From: Streptomyces halstedii
GTDB lineage: Bacteria > Actinomycetota > Actinomycetes > Streptomycetales > Streptomycetaceae
DNA length: 64,000 nucleotides
NCBI GenBank assembly: GCA_000720535.1
Contig: JOAZ01000008.1
Coordinates: 1 to 64,000 of the forward strand
Reading direction: 5' to 3'
Of this stretch, positions 8,320 through 16,002 are shown piece after piece (the first letter of the stretch is position 1; every line of letters begins with the position of its first letter). The notes beneath the pieces were generated by a model. The model worked only from the letters and a program-made list of their open reading frames with translations, made no database searches and was not told the origin of the DNA. Made by a program: the position numbers and the translations under genes.

Positions 8320-9414
8320 ATGCACGCGACTCAGGGGAGAAGCGCGGGACTGGGCCTCGCCCTGGTCTCGGCGTTCGCATTCGGCGGCTCGGGGGTCGCG
8401 GCCAAACCGCTGATCGAGGCCGGCCTCGATCCGCTGCACGTGGTGTGGCTCCGGGTGGCCGGTGCCGCCCTGGTCATGCTGCCGGTCGCCTGGCGGCACC
8501 GGAACCTGGTACGCGAACGGCCCGCGCTGCTCGCCGGATTCGGGCTGTTCGCCGTCGCGGGGGTGCAGGCCTGCTACTTCGCCGCGATCTCCCGTATCCC
8601 CGTCGGGGTCGCCCTCCTCGTCGAGTACCTCGCGCCCGCCCTGGTGCTCGGCTGGGTGCGCTTCGTGCAGCGGCGGCCCGTCACCCGGGCCGCCGCCGTC
8701 GGCGTGGTCCTGGCGGTGGGCGGCCTCGCCTGTGTCGTCGAGGTGTGGGCGGGGCTGGGCTTCGACGCCTTCGGGCTCCTGCTCGCCCTGGGCGCGGCCT
8801 GCTGCCAGGTCGGCTACTTCGTCCTGTCGGACCATGGAGGCCAGGGATCCGGCCAGGGAAGCCAAGGATCCGGCCAGGGGAGCCAGGGAGCGGGCGGCCC
8901 CGGTGCCGAGCGGGCCGAACCGCCCCACCCCGTCGGCGTGATCGCGTACGGGCTGCTGGGCGGCGCGGTCGTCCTGACCGTCGTCGCCAGGCCGTGGGGC
9001 ATGGACTGGGGGGTCCTCGGCGCGAGCGCCGCCATGAACGGCCACCCCGTGCCGGCCTGGCTGCTGCTCGGCTGGATCGTCCTGCTCGCGACCGTCCTCG
9101 CCTACCTCACCGGTGTGGTCTCCGTACGGCTGCTGTCGCCGCAGGTGGCGGGGGTCGTCGCCTGCCTGGAGGCGGTCATCGCCACCGTGCTCGCCTGGGT
9201 GCTGCTCGGTGAACACCTCTCCGCGCCCCAACTCGTGGGCGGCACGGTGGTCCTGGCGGGAGCCTTCATCGCGCAGTCGTCGGCGCCCCGGCCGCCGTCC
9301 GGTCCGGTGGCGTCCGGACCCGGCGCGCCCGGCCTCCCCGACGGGGAGTGCGCGGACGGGGACGTGTCCACAGGGGCCGGCGGCGGGTTCTCCGGGCGAC
9401 CGGCCGCACCCTAG
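8320..9414 (+). CDS. EamA/DMT-superfamily transporter with Gly-Ser-Gln repeat linker
   Basis: The protein has 364 residues with two EamA halves, about ten membrane segments expected. The first half runs from GLGLALVSAFAFGGSGVAAK to an alanine-rich helix pair. The second ends LSPQVAGVVACLEAVIATVLAWVLLGEHLS, a DMT hallmark. Such proteins export amino acids, metabolites or drugs. I chose the ATG at 8320 because it directly precedes the first helix; longer in-frame starts would translate the repetitive spacer. Between the halves lies an unusual linker of GQGS/SQGS units (about residues 168-187), and the C-terminal 40 residues are Pro/Gly-rich. A second EamA gene follows. Confidence 0.85.
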   Translation: MHATQGRSAGLGLALVSAFAFGGSGVAAKPLIEAGLDPLHVVWLRVAGAALVMLPVAWRHRNLVRERPALLAGFGLFAVAGVQACYFAAISRIPVGVALLVEYLAPALVLGWVRFVQRRPVTRAAAVGVVLAVGGLACVVEVWAGLGFDAFGLLLALGAACCQVGYFVLSDHGGQGSGQGSQGSGQGSQGAGGPGAERAEPPHPVGVIAYGLLGGAVVLTVVARPWGMDWGVLGASAAMNGHPVPAWLLLGWIVLLATVLAYLTGVVSVRLLSPQVAGVVACLEAVIATVLAWVLLGEHLSAPQLVGGTVVLAGAFIAQSSAPRPPSGPVASGPGAPGLPDGECADGDVSTGAGGGFSGRPAAP

Positions 9415-9561
9415 GGTGGCGATCACGCGGCGCACCGTCCTTCCGCCGCCCCCTCAGGGCTGTCCTGGCGAAGGCCGGGCCCGGATTCTCCCTGCCGGTC
9501 CGTCGCTGCCCGTACACGGATCCGAGCGGCCACCACCCCCCTCTTCGTGCGGAGAACTCCC

Positions 9562-10518
9562 GTGTCCCACCCTGTTTCCGGCCTGCCCGTCGGGCGGAGC
9601 CTGTTCTATCTCGTCGTCGCCGGTGTCGCCTGGGGTACGGCGGGCGCCGCCGCCTCGCTGCTCTACCGGGTCAGTGACCTCGGCCCGCTGGCCCTGTCCT
9701 TCTGGCGGTGCGCGGGCGGACTGGTCCTGCTGGCCGGGGCGCTCGCGCTGCGGCCCCGCCGTCCCCGTGTCCCCGAGTCCGGCCGCCGCCGGCTGCTGCG
9801 CGTCCTGGGCACCGGCCTCGGTCTCACCGTGTTCCAGAGCGCGTACTTCGCGGCGGTCGAGGCGACCGGGCTGGCCGTGGGAACCGTCGTCACCCTGGGG
9901 GCCGGGCCCGTCCTCATCGCGGTGGGCGCCCGGCTGACCATGGGGGAGCGCCTGGGGGCGGGCGGGGTGGCCGCCGTGGCCGGCGCGCTCGCCGGGCTCG
10001 GCGTGCTGGTGCTGGGCGGCGGGACGGCCGAGGTGCGGCCGGCCGGTGTGCTGCTGGCCCTGCTCGCCGCCTCCGGCTACGCGGCGATCACCCTGCTCAC
10101 CCGGTGGCTGGGCCGCGACGGCACGTCCGGTGACGCCCTCGCCACCAGCGCCTGGGCCTTCGGGATCGGCGCCGTGGGCCTGCTGCCCCTGGCGCTGGCC
10201 GAAGGCCTCGTGCCGCACACCGACGCGCCCGGTCAGGTGGGATGGCTGATGGTCTACGTGGCCGCGGTGCCGACCGCCCTCGCCTACGCCCTCTACTTCG
10301 CGGGGGCCGCGGTCGTCCGGTCCGCCACCGTCTCCGTGATCATGCTGCTGGAGCCGGTGAGCGCGGCGGTCATCGCGGTGACCGTCCTGGGGGAGCGGCT
10401 CACGGCGGCCATGGCCATCGGCACGCTGGTGCTGCTCGCCGCGGTGGCGGGACTGGCCTTCGCCGAGACGCGCGAGGCGGCCGCCGCGCGCCGGGAGCGG
10501 GCGGCCGTGCCGGTCTGA
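9562..10518 (+). CDS. EamA/DMT-superfamily transporter
   Basis: The gene encodes 318 residues from the GTG at 9562, chosen because GGAG lies 7 bases upstream; an in-frame GTG at 9547 would add five residues. Two EamA repeats are visible: [20 protein letters not shown] to [20 protein letters not shown], then [15 protein letters not shown] to [20 protein letters not shown] with the typical GERL. It has about ten membrane segments and is a likely metabolite exporter. It lies 147 bases after another EamA gene in the same direction, and its stop is four bases from the convergent PNPOx gene. The two exporters share the fold but differ in sequence, so they are probably not a recent duplication. Confidence 0.85.
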   Translation: MSHPVSGLPVGRSLFYLVVAGVAWGTAGAAASLLYRVSDLGPLALSFWRCAGGLVLLAGALALRPRRPRVPESGRRRLLRVLGTGLGLTVFQSAYFAAVEATGLAVGTVVTLGAGPVLIAVGARLTMGERLGAGGVAAVAGALAGLGVLVLGGGTAEVRPAGVLLALLAASGYAAITLLTRWLGRDGTSGDALATSAWAFGIGAVGLLPLALAEGLVPHTDAPGQVGWLMVYVAAVPTALAYALYFAGAAVVRSATVSVIMLLEPVSAAVIAVTVLGERLTAAMAIGTLVLLAAVAGLAFAETREAAAARRERAAVPV

Positions 10519-10522
10519 TCCC

Positions 10523-11218
10523 TCAGCGCGGGGCCAGGTAGCCGGGGACGGGGACGGCCGGGTCCAGGTCGTCGGAGGGGACCGGCGCGCCGTATCCACG
10601 GGTCAGCGGCAGCACCCCCGCCCAGTACGGCAGCGACAGGTCCGACGGCTCGTCGCCGGGTCCCCCGGTGCGTACCTTCGCGGAGACCTCGTCCAGGTCG
10701 AGCCGGACGACCGCGGTCGCGGCCAGTTCCTTCGCGTCGGCCGGGCGGGAGTCCCGGGACCTGCCGGGGACCGCCTGGTCGACGATCGCGTCGAGCGCGA
10801 CGCGCCGCTCCTCGGGGTCGGTCACCGGGAGCGCGGTGCCGTGGACCACCACGCAGCGGTAGTTGACCGAGTGGTGGAAGGCGGAGCGGGCCAGCACCAG
10901 GCCGTCGACATGGGTGACCGTCAGGCACACCGGCAGGCCCGGGGTGTCCGCCCCCGCCTCGCGCAGCGGCCGGGAACCGGTGGAGCCGTGTACGTACAAC
11001 CGCTCGCCGATCCTGCCGAAGAGCGTGGGGAGGACCACCGGGGCGCCGTCGCGTACGAAGCCCAGATGGCAGACGCAGGCCTCGTCCAGTACCGAGTGGA
11101 CCAGCTCCCTGTCGTACGACGCGCGTGCCCGGCCCCGGGTCGGGACGGTGCGCGCGGTCGGGGTGTAGGAGGCGGTGGTCTCCTGGCCGTCTCCGGTGGG
11201 CGGCGCGGTCTCCGGCAT
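10523..11218 (-). CDS. Pyridoxamine 5'-phosphate oxidase-family flavoprotein
   Basis: The protein has 231 residues (ATG at 11218; an upstream in-frame ATG at 11236 is less likely because it overlaps the palindromic operator). It shows the FMN-binding split-barrel of the PNPOx-like family: ACVCHLGFVRDGAPVVLPTLFG, then RLYVHGSTGSRPLR, and HHSVNYRCVVVHG. Family members bind FMN or F420 and reduce varied substrates. This subgroup commonly sits divergent to a MocR-type regulator, as here, with only 27 bases between starts. That pairing suggests a vitamin B6-linked role. The substrate is not known. Confidence 0.8.
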   Translation of the reverse strand: MPETAPPTGDGQETTASYTPTARTVPTRGRARASYDRELVHSVLDEACVCHLGFVRDGAPVVLPTLFGRIGERLYVHGSTGSRPLREAGADTPGLPVCLTVTHVDGLVLARSAFHHSVNYRCVVVHGTALPVTDPEERRVALDAIVDQAVPGRSRDSRPADAKELAATAVVRLDLDEVSAKVRTGGPGDEPSDLSLPYWAGVLPLTRGYGAPVPSDDLDPAVPVPGYLAPR

Positions 11219-11231
11219 TGCGTACCCCCAT

Positions 11232-11243
11232 TGCACTAGTGCA
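11232..11243. promoter_or_regulatory. 12-bp palindrome between the PNPOx and MocR genes
   Basis: TGCACTAGTGCA is a perfect palindrome centred in the 27-base divergent gap. It would overlap both promoters, and the MocR start follows two bases later. MocR/PdxR regulators characteristically bind the intergenic region they share with a divergent target, so this is the best candidate operator. Confidence 0.6.
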
Positions 11244-11245
11244 TA

Positions 11246-12586
11246 ATGTCGTTTGTGCTAGGAGAGTACCGGATCAGTGGGCGGCGCGCATCCGAGATCG
11301 CCGCGAGCGTGGAGGACGGGGTCGGCTCAGGAGAGCTGGCGCCGGGTCAGATCTTGCCCCCGATGCGGGAGTTGGCCGTCCGACTGGGCGTCAATCCGAA
11401 CACCGTGGCCGCCGCGTACCGCACGCTCCGGGAGCGCGGGGTCATCGAGACGGCGGGGCGCAGGGGGAGTCGGGTGCGCGCGCGGCCCGCGAGCACGGCG
11501 CGCGGTTCGCTGCGGGTCGAGGCGCCGCCCGGCGTACGCGACCTCGGCGACGGCAACCCCGACCCGGCGCTGCTGCCCCCTCTGGGTGAGGCGCTGGCCG
11601 CGGCGGCGCGGGAGCACGGGCTCCGGCCCGCCCTGTACGGGGAGGAGGCGGTCCTGCCCGAGCTGGCCCGGTTCGCCCGCGCGGAGCTGGACGCGGACGG
11701 CGTCCCCGCCGGGCCGGTCGCCGTGACCTCCGGCTCCCTCGACGCGATCGAGCGGGTGCTGTCGGCCCACCTCAGGCCGGGTGACACGGTCGCCGTGGAG
11801 GACCCCGGCTGGGGTGCCCTGCTGGACCTCGTCCCCGCCCTCGGGCTGCGCACCGCGCCCGTCGCGCTGGACGAGGACGGCCCGCTGCCCGCCGAGGTGG
11901 AGCGCGTCCTGGCGGCCGGGGCCAGGGCGCTCGTGGTCACCGGCCGGGCGCAGAACCCGACGGGAGCGGCCGTGGGGGCGGAGCGGGCCGCGGAGCTGCG
12001 GTCGGTGCTCGCCCGGCACCCCGGCGTCCTCCTGATCGAGGACGACCACGGCCACGCCATCGTCGACACCCCGCCGCACCCCCTCGCGGGCGTCACCGCG
12101 CACTGGGCCCTCGTCCGGTCCGTGGCCAAGGGCTACGGCCCGGACCTGCGGCTCGCCGTGCTCACCGGGGACACGCTCACCGTGGACCGGGTGACGGGGC
12201 GTCAGCGGCTCGGGCCCGGATGGGTCAGCCGACTGCTCCAGCGGACCGTGACGCACCTGTGGACCTCGGGTGCCGTGGACGCGGCCGTCGTCGCGCGGGC
12301 CTACGCCGAGCGCCGGGACGCGCTGGTGGCGGCTCTGGCCGAGCGGGGCGTGGCGGCGTACGGCAGGACCGGGATGAACGTCTGGGTGCCCGTCAGCGAC
12401 GAGACCGGGGCCGTGACCCGGCTGCTGCGCGCGGGGTGGGCGGTGGCCCCCGGTGCGCGCTTCCGGCTGGCCTCGCCGCCGGGGGTACGGCTGACAGTCT
12501 CATCGCTGACCGCCGCCGACATCGGGCCGCTGGCCGACGCGGTGGCGGACGCGGCGGGGCCGGCCCGTCCCGTCAGCCACGGCTGA
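11246..12586 (+). CDS. MocR/PdxR-type regulator (GntR winged helix fused to aminotransferase)
   Basis: The protein has 446 residues. The GntR winged helix spans about 10-80 (LAPGQILPPMRELAVRLGVN, NTVAAAYRTLRERGVIETAG). A fold-type I aminotransferase domain follows: GGNPDPALLP-like DLGDGNPDPALLP, RAQNPTGAAV, IEDDHGH, and SVAKGYGPDLRLAV with the lysine expected to hold pyridoxal phosphate. MocR proteins sense PLP or an aldimine and control vitamin B6 or amino-acid genes. There is no ribosome site before the ATG at 11246, so the mRNA may be leaderless; a GTG at 11255 is an alternative start. It is divergent from the PNPOx gene and overlaps the convergent DMT gene by 14 bases. Confidence 0.88.
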   Translation: MSFVLGEYRISGRRASEIAASVEDGVGSGELAPGQILPPMRELAVRLGVNPNTVAAAYRTLRERGVIETAGRRGSRVRARPASTARGSLRVEAPPGVRDLGDGNPDPALLPPLGEALAAAAREHGLRPALYGEEAVLPELARFARAELDADGVPAGPVAVTSGSLDAIERVLSAHLRPGDTVAVEDPGWGALLDLVPALGLRTAPVALDEDGPLPAEVERVLAAGARALVVTGRAQNPTGAAVGAERAAELRSVLARHPGVLLIEDDHGHAIVDTPPHPLAGVTAHWALVRSVAKGYGPDLRLAVLTGDTLTVDRVTGRQRLGPGWVSRLLQRTVTHLWTSGAVDAAVVARAYAERRDALVAALAERGVAAYGRTGMNVWVPVSDETGAVTRLLRAGWAVAPGARFRLASPPGVRLTVSSLTAADIGPLADAVADAAGPARPVSHG

Positions 12587-13571
12587 CCGGGCGGGGTGTC
12601 CGCACCGCCTTCTGGGTGAGGGCGGCGCCCGCGAGGACCACCAGGGCGCCGACCGGGGTGTTCCAGCTCAGCCGCTCGCCGAGCAGGACCACTCCGGCGG
12701 CGGTGGCGATGACGGGGATGAGGTAGGTCACCATCTGCGCCGTGGTGGGGCCGACCTCCTGGACCAGGCCGTACTGGAGCAGGACGGCGAGCCCGGTCCC
12801 CAGTGCGCCCAGCGCCACGACCGCGAGCGTCGGCATCAGCGGGAAGCGGGTCGGGAATGAAGTGAACAGCGGTGTGACCAGCGCCAGTTGCACCGTCCCC
12901 AGAAATAGCTGACTGCCCGTCAGCGCGAGGGTGGAGGAGCCGGTGCCCGCCAGGGTGCGACGGACGTAGATCCAGCCGACCGGGTAACTCAGGGAGGCCA
13001 GCAGGGCCATCGCCGTACCGCCGAGGTCCAGGCCCGAGAAGCCCTGCCAGGCGCCGAGCACCGTGAGGACCCCCAGGAAACCGAGCCCGAGCCCGGCGAC
13101 CCGGCGCCGGGTCGGCCGGTCCTCGGAGAGCGCGACCAGCGAGAGCGCCATGCCCCAGAGCGGAGACGTCGCGTTGCAGATCCCGGCGAGGGTGGACGGA
13201 ATGGTCAGCTCGGCGTACGCGAACAGGGAGAACGGCAGGGCGTTGAGGAGGAACGCGGCGACCAGGAGATGGCCCCAGGTCCGGGCGGAACGCGGCAGCC
13301 GCTCACGGCGCACCGCCATCACGGCGCCGAGCACCGCCGTCCCGAACAGCAGCCGGCCGAGGGTGACCTGGAACGGCGCGTACCCGTCGGTGCCGACCTT
13401 GATGAGCAGGAAGCTGAATCCCCAGATGAGCGACAGTGCCACGAACCGCAGGCGCCAGTCCGTGAACCGGCCGGGCGCCGGTGGGGGCGCGGGGACCACG
13501 GGCGGGTGGGAGACCGGGGCGACGCGCGGACCGGCCGGGGCAGGGGCCGGGGGCGGTGGAGGGAGGCTCAT
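12573..13571 (-). CDS. EamA/DMT-superfamily transporter with proline-rich N-terminus
   Basis: The protein has 332 residues. The first 35 are almost entirely Pro and Ala (MSLPPPPPAPAPAGP and onward) and are probably cytoplasmic. Two EamA repeats follow: FVALSLIWGFSFLLIKVGTD to AELTIPSTLAGICNATSPLW, then LLASLSYPVGWIYVRRTLAG to VTYLIPVIATAAGVVLLGER. About ten membrane helices are expected. It is probably an exporter of amino acids or related metabolites. The start is 73 bases from the divergent LysR gene, which is therefore its likely regulator. Confidence 0.87.
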   Translation of the reverse strand: MSLPPPPPAPAPAGPRVAPVSHPPVVPAPPPAPGRFTDWRLRFVALSLIWGFSFLLIKVGTDGYAPFQVTLGRLLFGTAVLGAVMAVRRERLPRSARTWGHLLVAAFLLNALPFSLFAYAELTIPSTLAGICNATSPLWGMALSLVALSEDRPTRRRVAGLGLGFLGVLTVLGAWQGFSGLDLGGTAMALLASLSYPVGWIYVRRTLAGTGSSTLALTGSQLFLGTVQLALVTPLFTSFPTRFPLMPTLAVVALGALGTGLAVLLQYGLVQEVGPTTAQMVTYLIPVIATAAGVVLLGERLSWNTPVGALVVLAGAALTQKAVRTPRPVSRG

Positions 13572-13644
13572 GGGTCAACGATGACGGCCGCCTTTTCTTA
13601 GCACAAGTGAGACTTCGTTGCGCCGAGTGTGTAGCATCGCTTAC

Positions 13645-14589
13645 ATGTTGAACCTGGAGCGCCTGCGCACGCTGGACGCACTCGCCCGGCACGGCTCGGT
13701 GAGCGGTGCCGCCGACGGGCTGCACGTCACCACCTCCGCGGTCTCCCAGCAGATGTCCAAACTGGAGCGCGAGGTGGGCCAGCAGCTCCTCGCGAGGAAC
13801 GGCCGGGGCGTCCGCCTCACCGACGCCGGCCGGCTGCTCGCCGGCCATGCCGCCACGATCCTCTCGCAGGTGGCCCTGGCCCAGTCCGACATCGAGGCGC
13901 AGCGCGGCGAGGTCGTGGGCGAGGTCCGGCTCGCGGCCTTCCCGACCGCGGCCCGCGGGCTGTTCCCCGCCGTCCTCACCGCCCTGCGCGCCGACCACCC
14001 CGAGCTCAGACCGCGCACGGCCGAGCTGGAGCCGGAGGCCGGGATCCGGGCGGTGCTCAGGGGGGACGTCGACCTCGCCGTGGTGCTCGACTGGAGCAAC
14101 AAGCGCCTGCCGGTGCCCGGTGGCCTGGCCACGGCGCGGCTGCTGGACGACGCGCCGGACATCGCCATGCCCGCCGGTCATCCGCTCGCGGACCGCGCGG
14201 AGGTCGGGCTGGAGGACTTCGCCGACGACGACTGGGTGTCCTGGCCGGAGGGGGAGTTCTGTCACGAGTGGCTGATGTTCACCCTGCGGTCGAAGGGCAT
14301 CGAGCCGCGTATCGCCCATCTCGCGGGCGAGCACCACACCCAACTCGCCCTCATCGCAGCCGGTTTCGGGGTCTGTGTCGCACCCCGGCTGGGGCGCGGG
14401 CCGGTGCCGGACGGGGTGAGCCTGGTGCCCGTGCGGGAGACGATGCGCCGCCATGTCCACGCGGTCTGGCGTACGGACGCGGATCGGCGTCCTTCGGTCA
14501 GGGCGGCGGTCGACGCCCTGCGCGCCGCCGGCCGTGCCGTGCCCGGACCGGCCGGAGCCGGTCCCGGAGCGCCCGCACCGCGCTCGTGA
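13645..14589 (+). CDS. LysR-family transcriptional regulator
   Basis: The protein has 314 residues from the ATG at 13645 (MLNLERLRTLDALARHG); an in-frame start at 13618 would add nine non-conserved residues. The N-terminal helix-turn-helix is clear: SVSGAADGLHVTTSAVSQQM then LEREVGQQLLARNGRGVRLT. It is followed by a periplasmic-binding-like co-inducer domain from about residue 90. It is divergent from a DMT exporter. LysR regulators typically activate the divergent gene when bound to the transported molecule. The 73-base shared promoter (13572-13644) is the probable binding region. The C-terminus is Ala/Pro-rich. Confidence 0.9.
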   Translation: MLNLERLRTLDALARHGSVSGAADGLHVTTSAVSQQMSKLEREVGQQLLARNGRGVRLTDAGRLLAGHAATILSQVALAQSDIEAQRGEVVGEVRLAAFPTAARGLFPAVLTALRADHPELRPRTAELEPEAGIRAVLRGDVDLAVVLDWSNKRLPVPGGLATARLLDDAPDIAMPAGHPLADRAEVGLEDFADDDWVSWPEGEFCHEWLMFTLRSKGIEPRIAHLAGEHHTQLALIAAGFGVCVAPRLGRGPVPDGVSLVPVRETMRRHVHAVWRTDADRRPSVRAAVDALRAAGRAVPGPAGAGPGAPAPRS

Positions 14590-14692
14590 CACGCGCGGAC
14601 CGCCGGGTCCGCCGTGGCCTCCGGGATCGCCGTGGCCGCCGGGACCGTCGGGGCCCCCGGTCGTGGCCGCCCCGCACCGGCACGGCACGGCC

Positions 14693-14713
14693 GTGACCCC
14701 GGAGCGGGGTCAC
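14693..14713. terminator. Bidirectional hairpin between LysR and SpoIIE-type phosphatase genes
   Basis: GTGACCCCG (14693-14701) and CGGGGTCAC (14705-14713) pair perfectly around GAG. The right arm overlaps the stop codon of the leftward phosphatase gene. It can end transcription from both convergent genes. Confidence 0.65.
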
Positions 14714-15804
14714 GCCGGGTGGGACGGCCTCAGATGGGTGATCGCGAGAATGCCCTGATCGTCCCTGGGGCGCCCGTGGCTGTGCCGCTCCACGTCCTCG
14801 GCCAGGACCCGCAACAGCTGGCGGGGTTCCAAAAGGCGGTGGGTGAGGTGCGCGAGCCGCTGCTCGGGCTGGTAGAAGCGGCCCGCGGGGTCCCGTGCCT
14901 CGGTGACGCCATCGGTGATGCACAGCAGTGTCGAGCCGGGCGGGAAGCGGAACCGGTCGATGGGGGCCGGTACGACGCCGAGGGTGGTCATCCCCAGCGG
15001 AGGGGCCTCCTGCGACGGACCGAGCGGCTGGACCCGCCCCCGGTGGTCCAGGAGCAAGGGGGGCGGGTGCCCCCGGTTGAGCAGGGACACGGTCTGCGAC
15101 ACGGGGTCGAACTCCGCGAAGAGCGCGGTGGTGAATCCCTCGGCCTGTTCCAGACCCGCCCGGCGCTCGCCCTCGCGCTCCAGATGGCGGTCGAGCCAGC
15201 CGGCCAGCTCGGTCATGTCATGGGCGTAGTCCGCGTAGGACTGGAACGCGCCGACCATCACGGAGGCGGCCTGGACGGCCGCCATCCCCTTGCCCCGCAC
15301 ATCCCCGATCATCGCGCGCGTGCCGTGGCCGGTCTCCCGTACCGCGTAGAAGTCTCCCCCGATGAGGGCTTCGTCCTCGGCGGCGATGTACGACGCGGCG
15401 ATCTCCAGCCTGCCGATGCGGGCGGGCGGGGTCGGCAGTACGGCCTTCTGGGCGACTTCCGCGACGCGCTGGGCCCGTAGGGCACCCTCCTCGCGGCGCC
15501 GCATCATCCGGTGGAGGGCTACGGCCAGCACGGTGACGGCGGCGAGCGTCACCTGGTTCCCGATCCCGAGCCGCCATCCGAACGTGTGGTCGACGACGGC
15601 CAGGAAGGCGTGGACGATCATCGCTACCACACCGACCCCGATGATGGTCCGGGTCCGGGTGAGGGGCGCAGCCGAAACCGGCGCCGCCGCCAGCAGGGGG
15701 GCGCTGCTGACGTCCGTCGGCGTCACGAGATCCGCGACCACGGCAATCACGATGACTGCCCACGGGATGATCTCTACGCCGCGCCGCCAAGACATAATGG
15801 ACAT
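14710..15804 (-). CDS. Membrane-anchored PP2C-type serine phosphatase (SpoIIE/RsbU-like)
   Basis: The protein has 364 residues. Membrane helices lie near residues 10-28, 50-72 and 80-98. They are followed by a short coiled linker (RMMRRREEGALRAQRVAEVAQKA) and a PP2C-SpoIIE domain from about 130. Metal-binding motifs are present: GGDFY and GDVRGKGMAA, with TDGVTEARD and RPRDDQGILAI downstream. In Streptomyces these enzymes dephosphorylate anti-anti-sigma factors and thereby release sigma factors. No sensor domain such as PAS or GAF is seen, so input may come through the membrane part. No anti-sigma or anti-anti-sigma gene is adjacent. Confidence 0.88.
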   Translation of the reverse strand: MSIMSWRRGVEIIPWAVIVIAVVADLVTPTDVSSAPLLAAAPVSAAPLTRTRTIIGVGVVAMIVHAFLAVVDHTFGWRLGIGNQVTLAAVTVLAVALHRMMRRREEGALRAQRVAEVAQKAVLPTPPARIGRLEIAASYIAAEDEALIGGDFYAVRETGHGTRAMIGDVRGKGMAAVQAASVMVGAFQSYADYAHDMTELAGWLDRHLEREGERRAGLEQAEGFTTALFAEFDPVSQTVSLLNRGHPPPLLLDHRGRVQPLGPSQEAPPLGMTTLGVVPAPIDRFRFPPGSTLLCITDGVTEARDPAGRFYQPEQRLAHLTHRLLEPRQLLRVLAEDVERHSHGRPRDDQGILAITHLRPSHPA

Positions 15805-15814
15805 GATGCCCGCA

Positions 15815-15831
15815 TGTCACCAACGGTGACA
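15815..15831. promoter_or_regulatory. 17-bp dyad just upstream of the SpoIIE phosphatase start
   Basis: TGTCACC and GGTGACA are perfect 7-base arms around AAC, ending 11 bases before the ATG at 15804. It may be an operator over the promoter or a 5'-leader stem-loop that affects translation. No binding protein can be named from sequence. Confidence 0.4.
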
Positions 15832-16002
15832 CTCGGCTCCTCCGGTGTCCCCCGGCCCGCCCTCCTCCGCTTCCGGCCGTCCGGCGACCCACCGGCGGCT
15901 CCCACAGCGCCCCCGGCGCGCCGTGCGCCGCCGGGCGCGCCGCCGCGCGACCCCCGCGGCGGGGGACACGGCGTCACGGCCGGCGCGCCGGCGCCCGGTC
16001 CG

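Noticed and set aside
15918-15965. GC-rich hairpins downstream of the ABC exporter as a terminator
   Set aside because: Several overlapping short GC stems can form (for example CCCCC-N5-GGGGG), but none stands out above what random 75% GC DNA gives.
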